From the NCBI GenBank assembly GCA_965661355.1, contig CBFIDI010000026.1, positions 1-17,517 on the forward strand: DNA of 17,517 bases, given 5' to 3'. The notes under the pieces are model-generated. The model had not been told where the DNA came from, did no database searches, and saw nothing but the letters and a program-made list of their open reading frames with translations. Position numbers and translations under genes: made by a program. This DNA is from CAMCFD01 sp965661355. GTDB taxonomy: Bacteria; Pseudomonadota; Alphaproteobacteria; Rickettsiales; UBA1997. Positions 6,935-13,986 of the stretch are shown here, in pieces; within the stretch, counting starts at the first letter, position 1; every line of letters begins with the position of its first letter.

Positions 6935-7672
6935 ATGGAATTTATCGGCCAAGATTTAATTTTAATATTTATCACGCTAACTTTACTAGAAATTGTTCTA
7001 GGAATAGACAATTTGGTTTTTATTTCAATCGCAACTTATAAATTACCCAAAAAACAGCGCAAAAAAGCCAGAATTTTTGGCTTGTCATTAGCTCTTGCAA
7101 TAAGAATTGCAATGCTATTCACCCTTTCTTGGGTAATGTCTTTAAGTGAGCCAGTATTTTTTATTGGTCAGCTAGGAATGTCTTTTAAAGACATATTGCT
7201 AGTTTCGGGTGGATTATTTTTAGTGATTAAAAGTGGTCACGAAATAATTAATGATGTATTTTTTTCGCACGCGCAAAGCCAACAAAACTCGGAAACAAAA
7301 AACTTGTCTACGGTTAAGAAAAGCATGGCAGCAGCAATAATACAAATTTCCGTGATTGACTTCGTATTTTCTTTTGACTCTGTTATTACTGCGGTTGCCA
7401 TGACAAATAATATTCCAATTATTATTGCGGCAATTCTAATTTCAATGATAATAATGCTTATTTCAGCGGAATCTATTAGTAAATTCTTGCGCGATTACCC
7501 TTCGCTTAAAATTATTGCGCTAGCCTTAATTTTCATGGTGGGAACTATTTTACTTGCCGATGGCTTTCATATACATATTTCAAAAACATATTTATATTTT
7601 TCGTTGTTTTTCGCCTTATCGGTAGAGACGCTAAATATAATTTCTAGCAAGAGAAATAAAGGCATCAGGTAA
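6935..7672 (+). CDS. TerC-family integral membrane protein
   Basis: This is a 245-residue inner-membrane protein with about seven hydrophobic segments. The two family hallmarks are present: LLEIVLGIDNLVFISI in the first segment and DFVFSFDSVITAVAMTN in the middle. Their acidic residues lie in or near the membrane and are thought to bind metal. TerC/Alx-type proteins have been linked to manganese export and to metal supply for exported proteins; the exact ion here is inference. Between the halves is a polar loop (HAQSQQNSETKN). The ATG is 6 bases behind the maf stop, with no strong ribosome-binding site, suggesting translation coupled to maf. The other transporter in the area, the CorA/ZntB-like protein, belongs to a different transcription unit. 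Confidence 0.92.
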   Translation: MEFIGQDLILIFITLTLLEIVLGIDNLVFISIATYKLPKKQRKKARIFGLSLALAIRIAMLFTLSWVMSLSEPVFFIGQLGMSFKDILLVSGGLFLVIKSGHEIINDVFFSHAQSQQNSETKNLSTVKKSMAAAIIQISVIDFVFSFDSVITAVAMTNNIPIIIAAILISMIIMLISAESISKFLRDYPSLKIIALALIFMVGTILLADGFHIHISKTYLYFSLFFALSVETLNIISSKRNKGIR

Positions 7673-7722
7673 ATTTTACTAATTTTAATTTACTTTCTTA
7701 CTTTAGCGTTACGGCTTTATAG

Positions 7723-7750
7723 TATTGATTATAGCTATCGATAATCAATA
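7723..7750. repeat. Inverted repeat after terC
   Basis: TATTGATTAT (7723-7732) and ATAATCAATA (7741-7750) form a perfect 10-bp stem with loop AGCTATCG. The stem is AT-only and no T-run follows directly, so it is a weak terminator candidate for terC. It may instead be part of an operator, because it overlaps the motif shared with the region upstream of rne. Confidence 0.4.
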
Positions 7751-7754
7751 TCGA
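7735..7754 (+). repeat. Copy 1 of a 20-base motif also found before rne
   Basis: The sequence fits CTATCGATWATCAATATYGA and matches bases 13956-13975 at 18 of 20 positions. AT-rich DNA yields chance pairs of this quality, so the shared position in large upstream spacers is the main reason to list it. Confidence 0.35.
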
Positions 7755-7793
7755 ACAATTCTTGCAAATAGTTAAAATAATATAACAAAATTG

Positions 7794-7821
7794 TTGCAAA
7801 AAAAATTTCACATCTCATAAT
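7794..7821 (+). promoter_or_regulatory. Possible promoter of the 27-codon ORF
   Basis: TTGCAA (7794-7799) and CATAAT (7816-7821) are 16 bases apart. This would give a leader of about 65-70 bases before the ATG at 7895 and a transcript of roughly 210 bases ending at the terminator. The match is moderate. Confidence 0.3.
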
Positions 7822-7894
7822 CTAGGTTAGGATTTTATTGTTTAATTATCAAAAAATAATTAATCCTGTTTTATTAATTAATTTAGATTTAGAT

Positions 7895-7978
7895 ATGAAA
7901 CTTTGTTTTAAAATCTTCCTTCTTGGCGTAATAGCTAATTTAACTTCGTCTTGCATCATATTAGATATCATTTTTTAA
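7895..7978 (+). CDS. 27-residue lipoprotein-like peptide or leader peptide
   Basis: An ATG at 7895 opens 27 codons that read as a lipoprotein signal peptide: basic start MKLCFK, hydrophobic IFLLGVIANL, then TSSC with Cys20, followed by only seven residues (IILDIIF) and TAA. The lipobox is imperfect, with Thr rather than Leu at -3. The next gene's product also begins MK, has Lys6, and places SSC at exactly residues 18-20. Three readings are possible: a real very small lipoprotein (entericidin- or LptM-like in size only), a decayed partial copy of the next gene's 5' end, or a leader peptide controlling the downstream pair through the terminator at 8000-8040. Coding is supported by the signal-peptide pattern and the promoter/terminator bracket, not by homology. 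Confidence 0.4.
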   Translation: MKLCFKIFLLGVIANLTSSCIILDIIF

Positions 7979-7999
7979 AATTAGATAGTAAACTTGATG

Positions 8000-8040
8000 T
8001 TCTTTCAAAGCCGTGACATCATGGTTTTGAAAGAATTTTT
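8000..8040 (+). terminator. Strong intrinsic terminator
   Basis: TTCTTTCAAAGCC (8000-8012) pairs with GGTTTTGAAAGAA (8023-8035), 13 pairs including one G-U, around a 10-base loop, and is followed directly by five T. It begins 21 bases after the stop of the 27-codon ORF and 50 bases before the lipoprotein ATG. It is placed to end the small unit or to attenuate read-through into the next genes. Confidence 0.8.
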
Positions 8041-8090
8041 AATATAAAAGTCATAATCAATATCCCTAAAATAAATTCACAAGTAAATAT

Positions 8091-8711
8091 ATGAAAATTT
8101 TCAATAAATTTATATTAATGTTAACATCGCTGACATTACTTTCTTCTTGTCATATAATGGGTGACCTTGGTAAAAAAAATAAGACACAAGAAATAAAGCC
8201 GCTAAATTTTTTAGAAAAAGCTCCTGAATATAAAATTAATCAATTTTTAAAAGACGATCTAAAGGCTTTTGCTATAGTACAAGATAATGACGGAAGAATT
8301 ATTGATGGCTTTGTCGCTAAAATTCAGGGCGAGTGGGAGAATAACAAAGGTACGGTAAAGTTTGTTTATAATTTTATTAAAGGCAAAAAAGACTCTAGAA
8401 CATGGCTTATTACGACGCAGGGCGAAAAAGATTACAACGCAATCGGTCACGATTTCAACGCACCCGCAAAAGGTAGGCAAACGGGAAATGTCTCAGAAAT
8501 TTCCTATCAATTAAGCTATGATTACAACGGTCAAAAAGAACAAATTGATTTTACTGAAAACTTATATATGGTCGACAAAAATTCAGCTATTGTAATTTCT
8601 GATATGAGAATTGGACAAAACAAAATAGGTAAAATGATTATTTCTTTACAAAAAATAAATAATATTAAAAGGATAGACAATGAAAGTCACGAACAACCAG
8701 AAATTCAATAA
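8091..8711 (+). CDS. DUF3833-family lipoprotein
   Basis: This is a 206-residue exported lipoprotein. Residues 1-19 form a signal peptide ending in LLSSC with Cys20, a good lipobox; Asp is not at +2, so outer-membrane sorting is plausible. The mature part follows the DUF3833 pattern: an FLKDDLKAFAIVQDNDGRII segment, FVAKIQGEWENNKGTVKFVY, then a W-containing TWLITTQGEKDYNAIGHDF, GNVSEISYQLSYDY, and NLYMVDKNSAIVISDMRIGQNKIG. The family is found widely in proteobacteria and its function is not established. The fold looks like a beta-rich, lipocalin-like barrel from the alternating strands (inference). Its last 32 bases overlap the transporter gene, so both are translated from one message. The terminator at 8000-8040 lies 50 bases upstream. 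Confidence 0.85.
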   Translation: MKIFNKFILMLTSLTLLSSCHIMGDLGKKNKTQEIKPLNFLEKAPEYKINQFLKDDLKAFAIVQDNDGRIIDGFVAKIQGEWENNKGTVKFVYNFIKGKKDSRTWLITTQGEKDYNAIGHDFNAPAKGRQTGNVSEISYQLSYDYNGQKEQIDFTENLYMVDKNSAIVISDMRIGQNKIGKMIISLQKINNIKRIDNESHEQPEIQ

Positions 8712-9690
8712 AATCACAAATGACTCATTTATAATTTCAGCTTATGAATTTTCTAAAATAGGCCAAGCAAAGCATGTCAGCCAAAAATCTTTAAAGTCAT
8801 CTATTGCAAATAATAACCTGACTTGGGTTCATATTGACGGAAATTCAAGCGAAGGAATTAATTGGGTGCAAAATAATATTCCCTACACTCAAGATCATTT
8901 AATTACTGAATCGTTATTCGCAGAAGAAACCAGGCCCAGAATAATTGAATTCGAGCAAGGTATGTTAGTTATTTTAAGGGGAATTGATATCGATGAGACA
9001 ACAAAAGAAAATAGAACAACTTCAATAAGAATTTGGATTGATGAAACAAGGGTAATTAGTGTACAAAAAAGAGTCTTTACTCCCGTTGTTAACTTGATTA
9101 ACAAAATTGAGATGGGGCAAAAAGTTAATAATTCCGGAACCATTTTAAGACTTATTCTTGAGGAAATTATATCATCTTCTTGGAAAATTACCTCTAATTT
9201 CGATAGCGAGTTACAATATATCGAGGAAAAAATTAACGAAGGTGACATTTCGCAATTAGCGCGAAAAAATGTCAGCAACTTTAAAAGACAATCATCTGAG
9301 TTCAAAAGATATATCTTGCCGCAAAAAGAAATAATTACAAGACTTGCCACTGGAAACTATAATTGGATAGACGATTGGGCAATTAGATATTTTCAAGAAT
9401 ATCAAAATAAAATATCTATTTTGCTTGAAGAATTTGAAGAAATTAAAGAAAGGGCGCAAATTATTAACCAAGATATTTTTAATATTAACTCTGAAAAAAC
9501 CAATAAATCAGCCTATAAAATATCACTTATTGCTTCAATATTTCTTCCGCTCGGTTTTATTACCGGTTTATTTGGCATGAATATTCAAGGCATTCCTCTT
9601 TCTGACGAAAAGTCTGGATTTTATATCATAACTTATTTTATGGTTGTAATTTTCGGGGCTTTATATTTAGTTTTAAGAAATAAAAAATAA
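8680..9690 (+). CDS. CorA-family metal ion transporter, ZntB-like
   Basis: This is a 336-residue inner-membrane channel or transporter subunit of the CorA/ZntB superfamily, acting as a pentamer. A large cytoplasmic N-terminal domain (about 1-275: SLFAEETRPRIIEFEQGMLVILRG, IRIWIDETRVISVQKR, and long helical segments from about 170) leads to two C-terminal membrane helices. The pore signature GMN is at 299-301 in LPLGFITGLFGMN, followed by IQGIP. The GIP after the signature resembles ZntB proteins (zinc) more than CorA proper (Mg, Co), so the ion is uncertain. The ATG at 8680 follows AAAAGGATAG, one of the better Shine-Dalgarno matches in the window. It sits 32 bases inside the lipoprotein gene, giving strong coupling. 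The 3' end faces recO with 18 bases between stops. Confidence 0.93.
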   Translation: MKVTNNQKFNKITNDSFIISAYEFSKIGQAKHVSQKSLKSSIANNNLTWVHIDGNSSEGINWVQNNIPYTQDHLITESLFAEETRPRIIEFEQGMLVILRGIDIDETTKENRTTSIRIWIDETRVISVQKRVFTPVVNLINKIEMGQKVNNSGTILRLILEEIISSSWKITSNFDSELQYIEEKINEGDISQLARKNVSNFKRQSSEFKRYILPQKEIITRLATGNYNWIDDWAIRYFQEYQNKISILLEEFEEIKERAQIINQDIFNINSEKTNKSAYKISLIASIFLPLGFITGLFGMNIQGIPLSDEKSGFYIITYFMVVIFGALYLVLRNKK

Positions 9691-9708
9691 TTTACAAACC
9701 ACTATTTC

Positions 9709-10449
9709 TCAGCTTTTTTGATGGCGCAATAAATAATCTATAATATTCTTTCTTGTCGACAGATTTTTATTATGACCAGTAAATTTTTTTATAAAATAGC
9801 CGCTTATTTTCAAACCTTGAACTAATTCGTTATTTTCTATTATTTCTTCGTTGCTATTTTTCACTAGAAATTTTGGCAATTTAAAAAGCTTATTTTCGTA
9901 TGGCAACCCAACTTCATAACAAACTGCCCTGCCTGATTTTGGTGAAATAAAGGCAAGATCTTCACTTTTATTAGTTACGGCGCATGAAGAAATATCAAGG
10001 CCATAACCTAATTGAGATAAAATATAAATCTCAATTCTAATATAATCTTGCAAAAAATTATTTGCGTTATCTTGGATACATATTTTTTGCAAGAAATCTA
10101 AAACTATATTAAATAACTGATGATGATTGTCTCTTTCCAAAAAACAGCTGTCAATTATTGAAAATAAAGACATCATGCAATTTAGCTTTAACTTCTCAAA
10201 AACTATTCTACTAGAAAAAGACTTTATTAGATCGTTATAATAAAAAGAACCAAGCCCCTCTTCATTTCGACTTTTCCATTGAAATGAAATTAAATTACCA
10301 ATTTGAAAACATAAACGATTGCTACGCGATCTAATTTTTTTGACAAATCCGCGACATATTCCATGATTTTCACTGAAAATTTTTACAATTGAATCAGATT
10401 CAGAATATGGCTTAATATTTATTACTAAAGCTGTGTCGCTAAATTCCAT
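9709..10449 (-). CDS. recO: DNA repair protein RecO
   Basis: RecO binds single-stranded DNA and SSB and, with RecR, loads RecA at gaps (RecFOR pathway). The 246-residue length is normal. The N-terminal OB-fold is visible (DTALVINIKPYSESDSIVKIFSENHG, then a basic KKIRSRSNR loop), followed by the helical domain and an alphaproteobacterial-style ISSCAVTNKSEDLAFISPKSGRAVC segment (about 154-178). No CxxC zinc pair is present. The ATG overlaps the miaA stop by one base (TAATG), a standard re-initiation arrangement, so RecO is the last gene of the GDPD-radC-miaA-recO operon. No terminator is obvious in the 18 bases before the convergent transporter gene. Confidence 0.95.
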   Translation of the reverse strand: MEFSDTALVINIKPYSESDSIVKIFSENHGICRGFVKKIRSRSNRLCFQIGNLISFQWKSRNEEGLGSFYYNDLIKSFSSRIVFEKLKLNCMMSLFSIIDSCFLERDNHHQLFNIVLDFLQKICIQDNANNFLQDYIRIEIYILSQLGYGLDISSCAVTNKSEDLAFISPKSGRAVCYEVGLPYENKLFKLPKFLVKNSNEEIIENNELVQGLKISGYFIKKFTGHNKNLSTRKNIIDYLLRHQKS

Positions 10450-11387
10450 TATTTAGTATAATTTTTTAATAAAAACTCTAAGGCCTTTTTTTTATCGCTA
10501 AAAGTTATTTTATTATCTTGATTAAATTGATTTCTAAACCAAGTTAATTGCCTTTTAGCATAATTTCTAGTTTTTTGCTGCGAAATTTCTATAGCCTTAT
10601 CTTTAGTTATTTTCTGATCTAAATAGTCTTTAATTTGTTCAAATCCAAGGGTTTTGGTAACTTGCGACTTTTTGTTAATATTTTGTTGCAGCAATAATTT
10701 TACCTCGTCAATTGCGCCATTTTCAAAAATTTGCAAAAAGCGCTTATTGCAATTTCGATAAAGCTTTTCGCGCTCTAGCTCTAAGTTTATATGAATTATA
10801 TTTTTAGAATTTATAAAATTATAATTAGGTTGATTTAGCCAGTAATCTAAGCTTTTTTTGGTGTGACTGATAACTTCATAACGCCTTATAAGTCTTTGCT
10901 TATCACAGTTTTTAATAAAATTACCACCTTCAAGAATTATAAGTTTTTCGACAAATTCTTCTCTGGACAATTCATTATATAAATTTTGCGCATTTTGCGA
11001 AACTTCCTCAGGAATTTCAGGAATTTTATTAATGCCAAAAATTAATCGAGAAATATACATGCCGCTTCCACCAACAATAATAGGTAAAATATTATTTCTG
11101 CGCGCTTCTTCAAGTTCATTTTTAATCATTTTAAGCCAAGACGCAACCGTTATCTTTTGATTATTGCTTAGCTTTGAATATAATTTATGACTAACTTGAT
11201 TTAAATCTTGCCAACATGGCTGAGCCGACAAAATTGGCAATTCTTTAAAAATCTGCAAAGCGTCTGCGTTAATAATTACGCCATTTGCCTTGCAAGCAAA
11301 ATCAAGAGCCAAAGAAGATTTGCAAGAAGCGGTTGCACCCGATATAACAATTATTTTATTGTCTGTTTGAAAAATACCAGAAGGCAT
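10449..11387 (-). CDS. miaA: tRNA dimethylallyltransferase with altered Walker A loop
   Basis: MiaA adds a dimethylallyl group from DMAPP to N6 of A37 in tRNAs reading codons that start with U, the base for ms2i6A. The product is 312 residues, full length. Motifs include INADALQIFKELPILSAQP (substrate Asp and tRNA-binding start), IIVGGSGMYISRLIFG, DKQRLIRRYEV, VTKTLGFEQIKDYL, and the closing QKTRNYAKRQLTWFRNQ. The P-loop reads GATASCKSS (17-25): the invariant glycine before the lysine is Cys22 (codon TGC, one base from GGC). This should weaken phosphate binding, or be a sequencing change. DAL also replaces the usual DSM/DSL serine. Its substrate DMAPP would come from IspH, also in this window. 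It is coupled to recO (TAATG) and starts 3 bases after radC. Confidence 0.95.
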   Translation of the reverse strand: MPSGIFQTDNKIIVISGATASCKSSLALDFACKANGVIINADALQIFKELPILSAQPCWQDLNQVSHKLYSKLSNNQKITVASWLKMIKNELEEARRNNILPIIVGGSGMYISRLIFGINKIPEIPEEVSQNAQNLYNELSREEFVEKLIILEGGNFIKNCDKQRLIRRYEVISHTKKSLDYWLNQPNYNFINSKNIIHINLELEREKLYRNCNKRFLQIFENGAIDEVKLLLQQNINKKSQVTKTLGFEQIKDYLDQKITKDKAIEISQQKTRNYAKRQLTWFRNQFNQDNKITFSDKKKALEFLLKNYTK

Positions 11388-11390
11388 AAA

Positions 11391-12092
11391 TTATAAAATC
11401 CCCTCTTCTTTAAAGCTAAAATAACCCTGTTTGCCAATTATAATATGGTCAATAACATCTATCTCTAACTTTTCTAAAATGTTAACAATTTCATTAGTAG
11501 TTTTTATATCCGACTTCGAAGCTTGTAAATTAGAAGCTGGGTGATTATGCATTAAAATAACCGAAGAAGCATGAAGAATTAGAGCTTTTTTTGCTATGTT
11601 TTTCACGCTTATTTGCACAAAATCAGATTCACCAAGACTTATTAACTCATCTTCGATTAGTTGGTAATTTTTATTTAAAAACAAAACTCTAAATACTTCG
11701 TTATCAAGGTTTGCAAGGCTTGATCTTGCGTAATCTAAAACCAATTGCCAATTTGACAGAACTTCTTTTTTGCTGGCCCTAATTTTCAAAATTCTTGATA
11801 TTATTTGCGCATTTATTTTTAACGCAACAATTGCCGATTCTCCAATATTTTCTATTTGACGCAGTCTGTGAATATCGGCGTTTATTACAGATGGCAAATC
11901 TTGAAAATGTTTTAATAAATTTTTAGCAATCGCCTTAGTGTCTTTGCGCGGATAAACATTAAAAAGCAAAATTTCAAGCAATTCGTAATCTTGCAATTCT
12001 TCGCCCGTTGATTTTAAAAATTTTTGACGCACTCTTTTTCTGTGCCCAAGATAGTCTGGTTTTTGGGTTTTATCTTGCTCTAACTTAGTCAT
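11391..12092 (-). CDS. radC: RadC/JAB domain protein
   Basis: This is a 233-residue RadC-family protein, named as a DNA repair protein although its cellular role is unsettled. The N-terminal part is a UPF0758-type helix-hairpin-helix region (DYELLEILLFNVYPRKDTKAIAK, then LRQIENIGESAIVALK, about 78-92). The C-terminal JAB/MPN domain carries the metal motif HxHPx6SxxD with His182, His184, Ser192 and Asp195, so the metal site is intact. The end reads DHIIIGKQGYFSFKEEGIL, as in the family. Its start lies 8 bases inside the 3' end of the GDPD gene, and miaA follows after 3 bases, so it belongs to a tightly packed operon. Context with recO hints at genome maintenance, but operon partners here are mixed. 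Confidence 0.93.
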   Translation of the reverse strand: MTKLEQDKTQKPDYLGHRKRVRQKFLKSTGEELQDYELLEILLFNVYPRKDTKAIAKNLLKHFQDLPSVINADIHRLRQIENIGESAIVALKINAQIISRILKIRASKKEVLSNWQLVLDYARSSLANLDNEVFRVLFLNKNYQLIEDELISLGESDFVQISVKNIAKKALILHASSVILMHNHPASNLQASKSDIKTTNEIVNILEKLEIDVIDHIIIGKQGYFSFKEEGIL

Positions 12093-12750
12093 TTTCTAGA
12101 ATTTCACGGGTTATTTTATCGCTAGCGAATTTTTTAACACCAATTTCTTGAAGCTTTTTTATCTCTTCAATTCCATTTACGGTCCAAGCAAAAATTTCTT
12201 GCTCTGCAAAAAAATCGACGAATTTTTTATCAATTAAAGTATATAAGCATGAAATTGCAAAAATGTTATATCGCCTAAAAAATGCTTTATATTCTTCTAG
12301 GTCATATTTTAAATTATCTATCACCGCGTTTATTTGTGCATTTTTATCAATTATTTGATATATTTTGTCGTAAATATATTTCGCCTTTTCTAAATTTGTA
12401 ACATAAGGCGCGAAATAAACATTTTCTAAGTCTATTTCGTTATTTTTCAAAGATTCTTTAACAAAATTTAGCGCTAAAATAACATTTTCTTTACTTAGTT
12501 CATCAAAATTCTTGAAATCTATCCAATATTCTAGTTTATTTTTATATTTTAAATATTGACTAAATTTTGGCATCTTTTCAATTTGCGATATATCTGGCCT
12601 ATCATGACTAACTATAAGCTGATTTTCAATAAACCAAATATCAAACTCAACTCCGTTAAATCTATTTTGAAATGCCAAATCTAAAGATTCTATTGAATTT
12701 TCTTTATTATCGTTTATAACATAGCCTCGGTGGGCGAAAATTTTAACCAT
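12085..12750 (-). CDS. Glycerophosphodiester phosphodiesterase
   Basis: This family hydrolyses glycerophosphodiesters from lipid breakdown to glycerol-3-phosphate and an alcohol. The 221-residue protein keeps the catalytic set: His7-Arg8 in FAHRGY, Glu17 in KENSIES, Glu35 and Asp37 in GVEFDIWF, and His49-Asp50 in VSHDRPD. It ends with the usual barrel-closing FAWTVNGIEEIKKLQEIGVKKFASD. There is no signal peptide, so it is cytoplasmic (UgpQ-like in location). It is the first gene of a four-gene minus-strand operon and overlaps radC by 8 bases. Its ATG (12750) is only 15 bases from the divergent cutA ATG, so any promoter for it must lie within or beyond cutA. Confidence 0.92.
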   Translation of the reverse strand: MVKIFAHRGYVINDNKENSIESLDLAFQNRFNGVEFDIWFIENQLIVSHDRPDISQIEKMPKFSQYLKYKNKLEYWIDFKNFDELSKENVILALNFVKESLKNNEIDLENVYFAPYVTNLEKAKYIYDKIYQIIDKNAQINAVIDNLKYDLEEYKAFFRRYNIFAISCLYTLIDKKFVDFFAEQEIFAWTVNGIEEIKKLQEIGVKKFASDKITREILEND

Positions 12751-12765
12751 AAACCTCTTATTATT

Positions 12766-13089
12766 ATGAAAAATAAATTTATAATTATTAAAACCACTTT
12801 TTCTTCAAAACAAAAATGTGAAGAGCTTGCTAAAATTTTAATTGAGCAAGGCTTGTCTGCGTGCGTTCAAATTTCTGAAATTCTTAGCCTTTATAAATGG
12901 AGCAAGAAAGTCTGTAAAAATAATGAATTTTTGGTTAATATTAAAACCAACGAACTTAATTTTAAAAAAATTGAAAAAATAATAAAGAAAAATCACGAAT
13001 ATGATTTGCCGCAAATTATTAGCGTTGATATTTCATCTTCAAGCCAAGAATATCATAAATTTCTCGAAGATAACATTAGTATAAATTAG
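12766..13089 (+). CDS. cutA: Divalent-cation tolerance protein CutA
   Basis: CutA1 proteins are small, very stable trimers with a ferredoxin-like fold, named for copper tolerance; the true function is unresolved. From the ATG at 12766 the product is 107 residues, the family norm, starting directly at the first strand (MKNKFIIIKTTF). Family segments are CEELAKILIEQGLSACVQI (conserved Cys), the Trp strand LYKWSKKVCKNNEFLVNIKT, and YDLPQIISVDI. An in-frame ATG at 12730 would add 12 residues but would reach back into the GDPD gene, so it is less likely. No Shine-Dalgarno sequence precedes the chosen start. The gene is divergent from the GDPD operon across 15 bases and is followed by nearly a kilobase without genes. 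Confidence 0.93.
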   Translation: MKNKFIIIKTTFSSKQKCEELAKILIEQGLSACVQISEILSLYKWSKKVCKNNEFLVNIKTNELNFKKIEKIIKKNHEYDLPQIISVDISSSSQEYHKFLEDNISIN

Positions 13090-13955
13090 TTAAATCTTCA
13101 AGAAAACTAAATAATATCAAGATCTAAGCTTAAATTACAACTTGGACTAATCAATTTGATTTTAATTTATTATTCAAAACTACTTACACCATTTTAAATT
13201 AAGATTTGGTGAATATATTTAGTAAGTTATATTTTTATACAACTTCCCATATTTAAATGCCATATTGGCACTTCATCTATTTTAGCAAAAAATAATCATG
13301 AAAATCTAGTTGTAAATTCTAATATGATTTTGATTTTTTTAATAATTTCTTGCTAAAAATATTCTGCCTTTATTTAACTTTAATAATACATGGATGATAT
13401 TACTTAAATTTAGAGAAAAATATATTTATTCAATACTCTTTTTTTTACAACCCCCTCTTAAAAACTAATATAGCCAATGTTTTTATGATATATTAAAATA
13501 ACAATAATGCAAATTTATCTAAGTATTAGAGCATTAAATTATTTTAAAGCATTTAATATTGGCTGCTCGACGCCATTAATCGAAAATATATTTTTTCTTG
13601 CTTTATATGCTAAAAATTGTAATAATAATAATTGAATATTTTAGTCATTATTGACTTGTAAAATTACACAGACAATTCACTAAAATTATCTCACTATAAA
13701 ATTAGATGTTTTACAAATTGACATGATCTATTTAACAATATTAACTTTTTAATGAAATTTTATTCAAAATAATTAAGTTACAGACCTGTTAAAAATATAT
13801 CAAAAAATCAAGATTTTATAAATAATTAAATTATAAAAGATAAGAGATATTTGTTGCGATGAAAAAAGCAATTATTTAAGGCAAAATTATAAAAAATTAG
13901 ATAAATAATATGATTAATTTCAAAAAATATAATCAACATAAGCATATTCTAAAAT

Positions 13956-13975
13956 CTATCGATTATCAATATTGA
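13956..13975 (+). repeat. Copy 2 of the 20-base motif seen after terC
   Basis: This matches 7735-7754 at 18 of 20 positions (CTATCGATWATCAATATYGA). Here it overlaps a longer palindromic site ahead of rne. Confidence 0.35.
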
Positions 13976-13986
13976 TAGTTATCGAT
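13958..13986. promoter_or_regulatory. Palindromic site upstream of rne (operator candidate)
   Basis: A perfect 14-base palindrome TATCAATATTGATA (13964-13977) is flanked by identical ATCGAT hexamers at 13958-13963 and 13981-13986. The symmetric layout, 63 bases before the rne ATG, looks like a dimeric regulator's operator. The cognate protein is unknown. It could also form a weak AT-rich hairpin in the rne leader. Confidence 0.45.

Larger units (their letters stand above)
7673..8090. other. Regulatory-looking spacer between terC and the DUF3833 lipoprotein gene
   Basis: This 418-base stretch holds, in order: an inverted repeat (7723-7750), a 20-base motif repeated before rne (7735-7754), a possible promoter (7794-7821), a 27-codon ORF with a lipoprotein-like N-terminus (7895-7978), and a strong intrinsic terminator (8000-8040). 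Each is listed separately. The arrangement is a small self-contained transcription unit lying immediately ahead of the lipoprotein/transporter gene pair. Confidence 0.6.

Noticed and set aside
8895..9350. 151-codon minus-strand ORF inside the transporter gene
   Set aside because: It is long only because the AT-rich sense strand has few reverse stops. The sense frame is a clear CorA-family protein.
12730..12765. Upstream in-frame ATG for cutA
   Set aside because: It would add 12 residues absent from the family and overlap the GDPD start codon. The ATG at 12766 gives the standard N-terminus.
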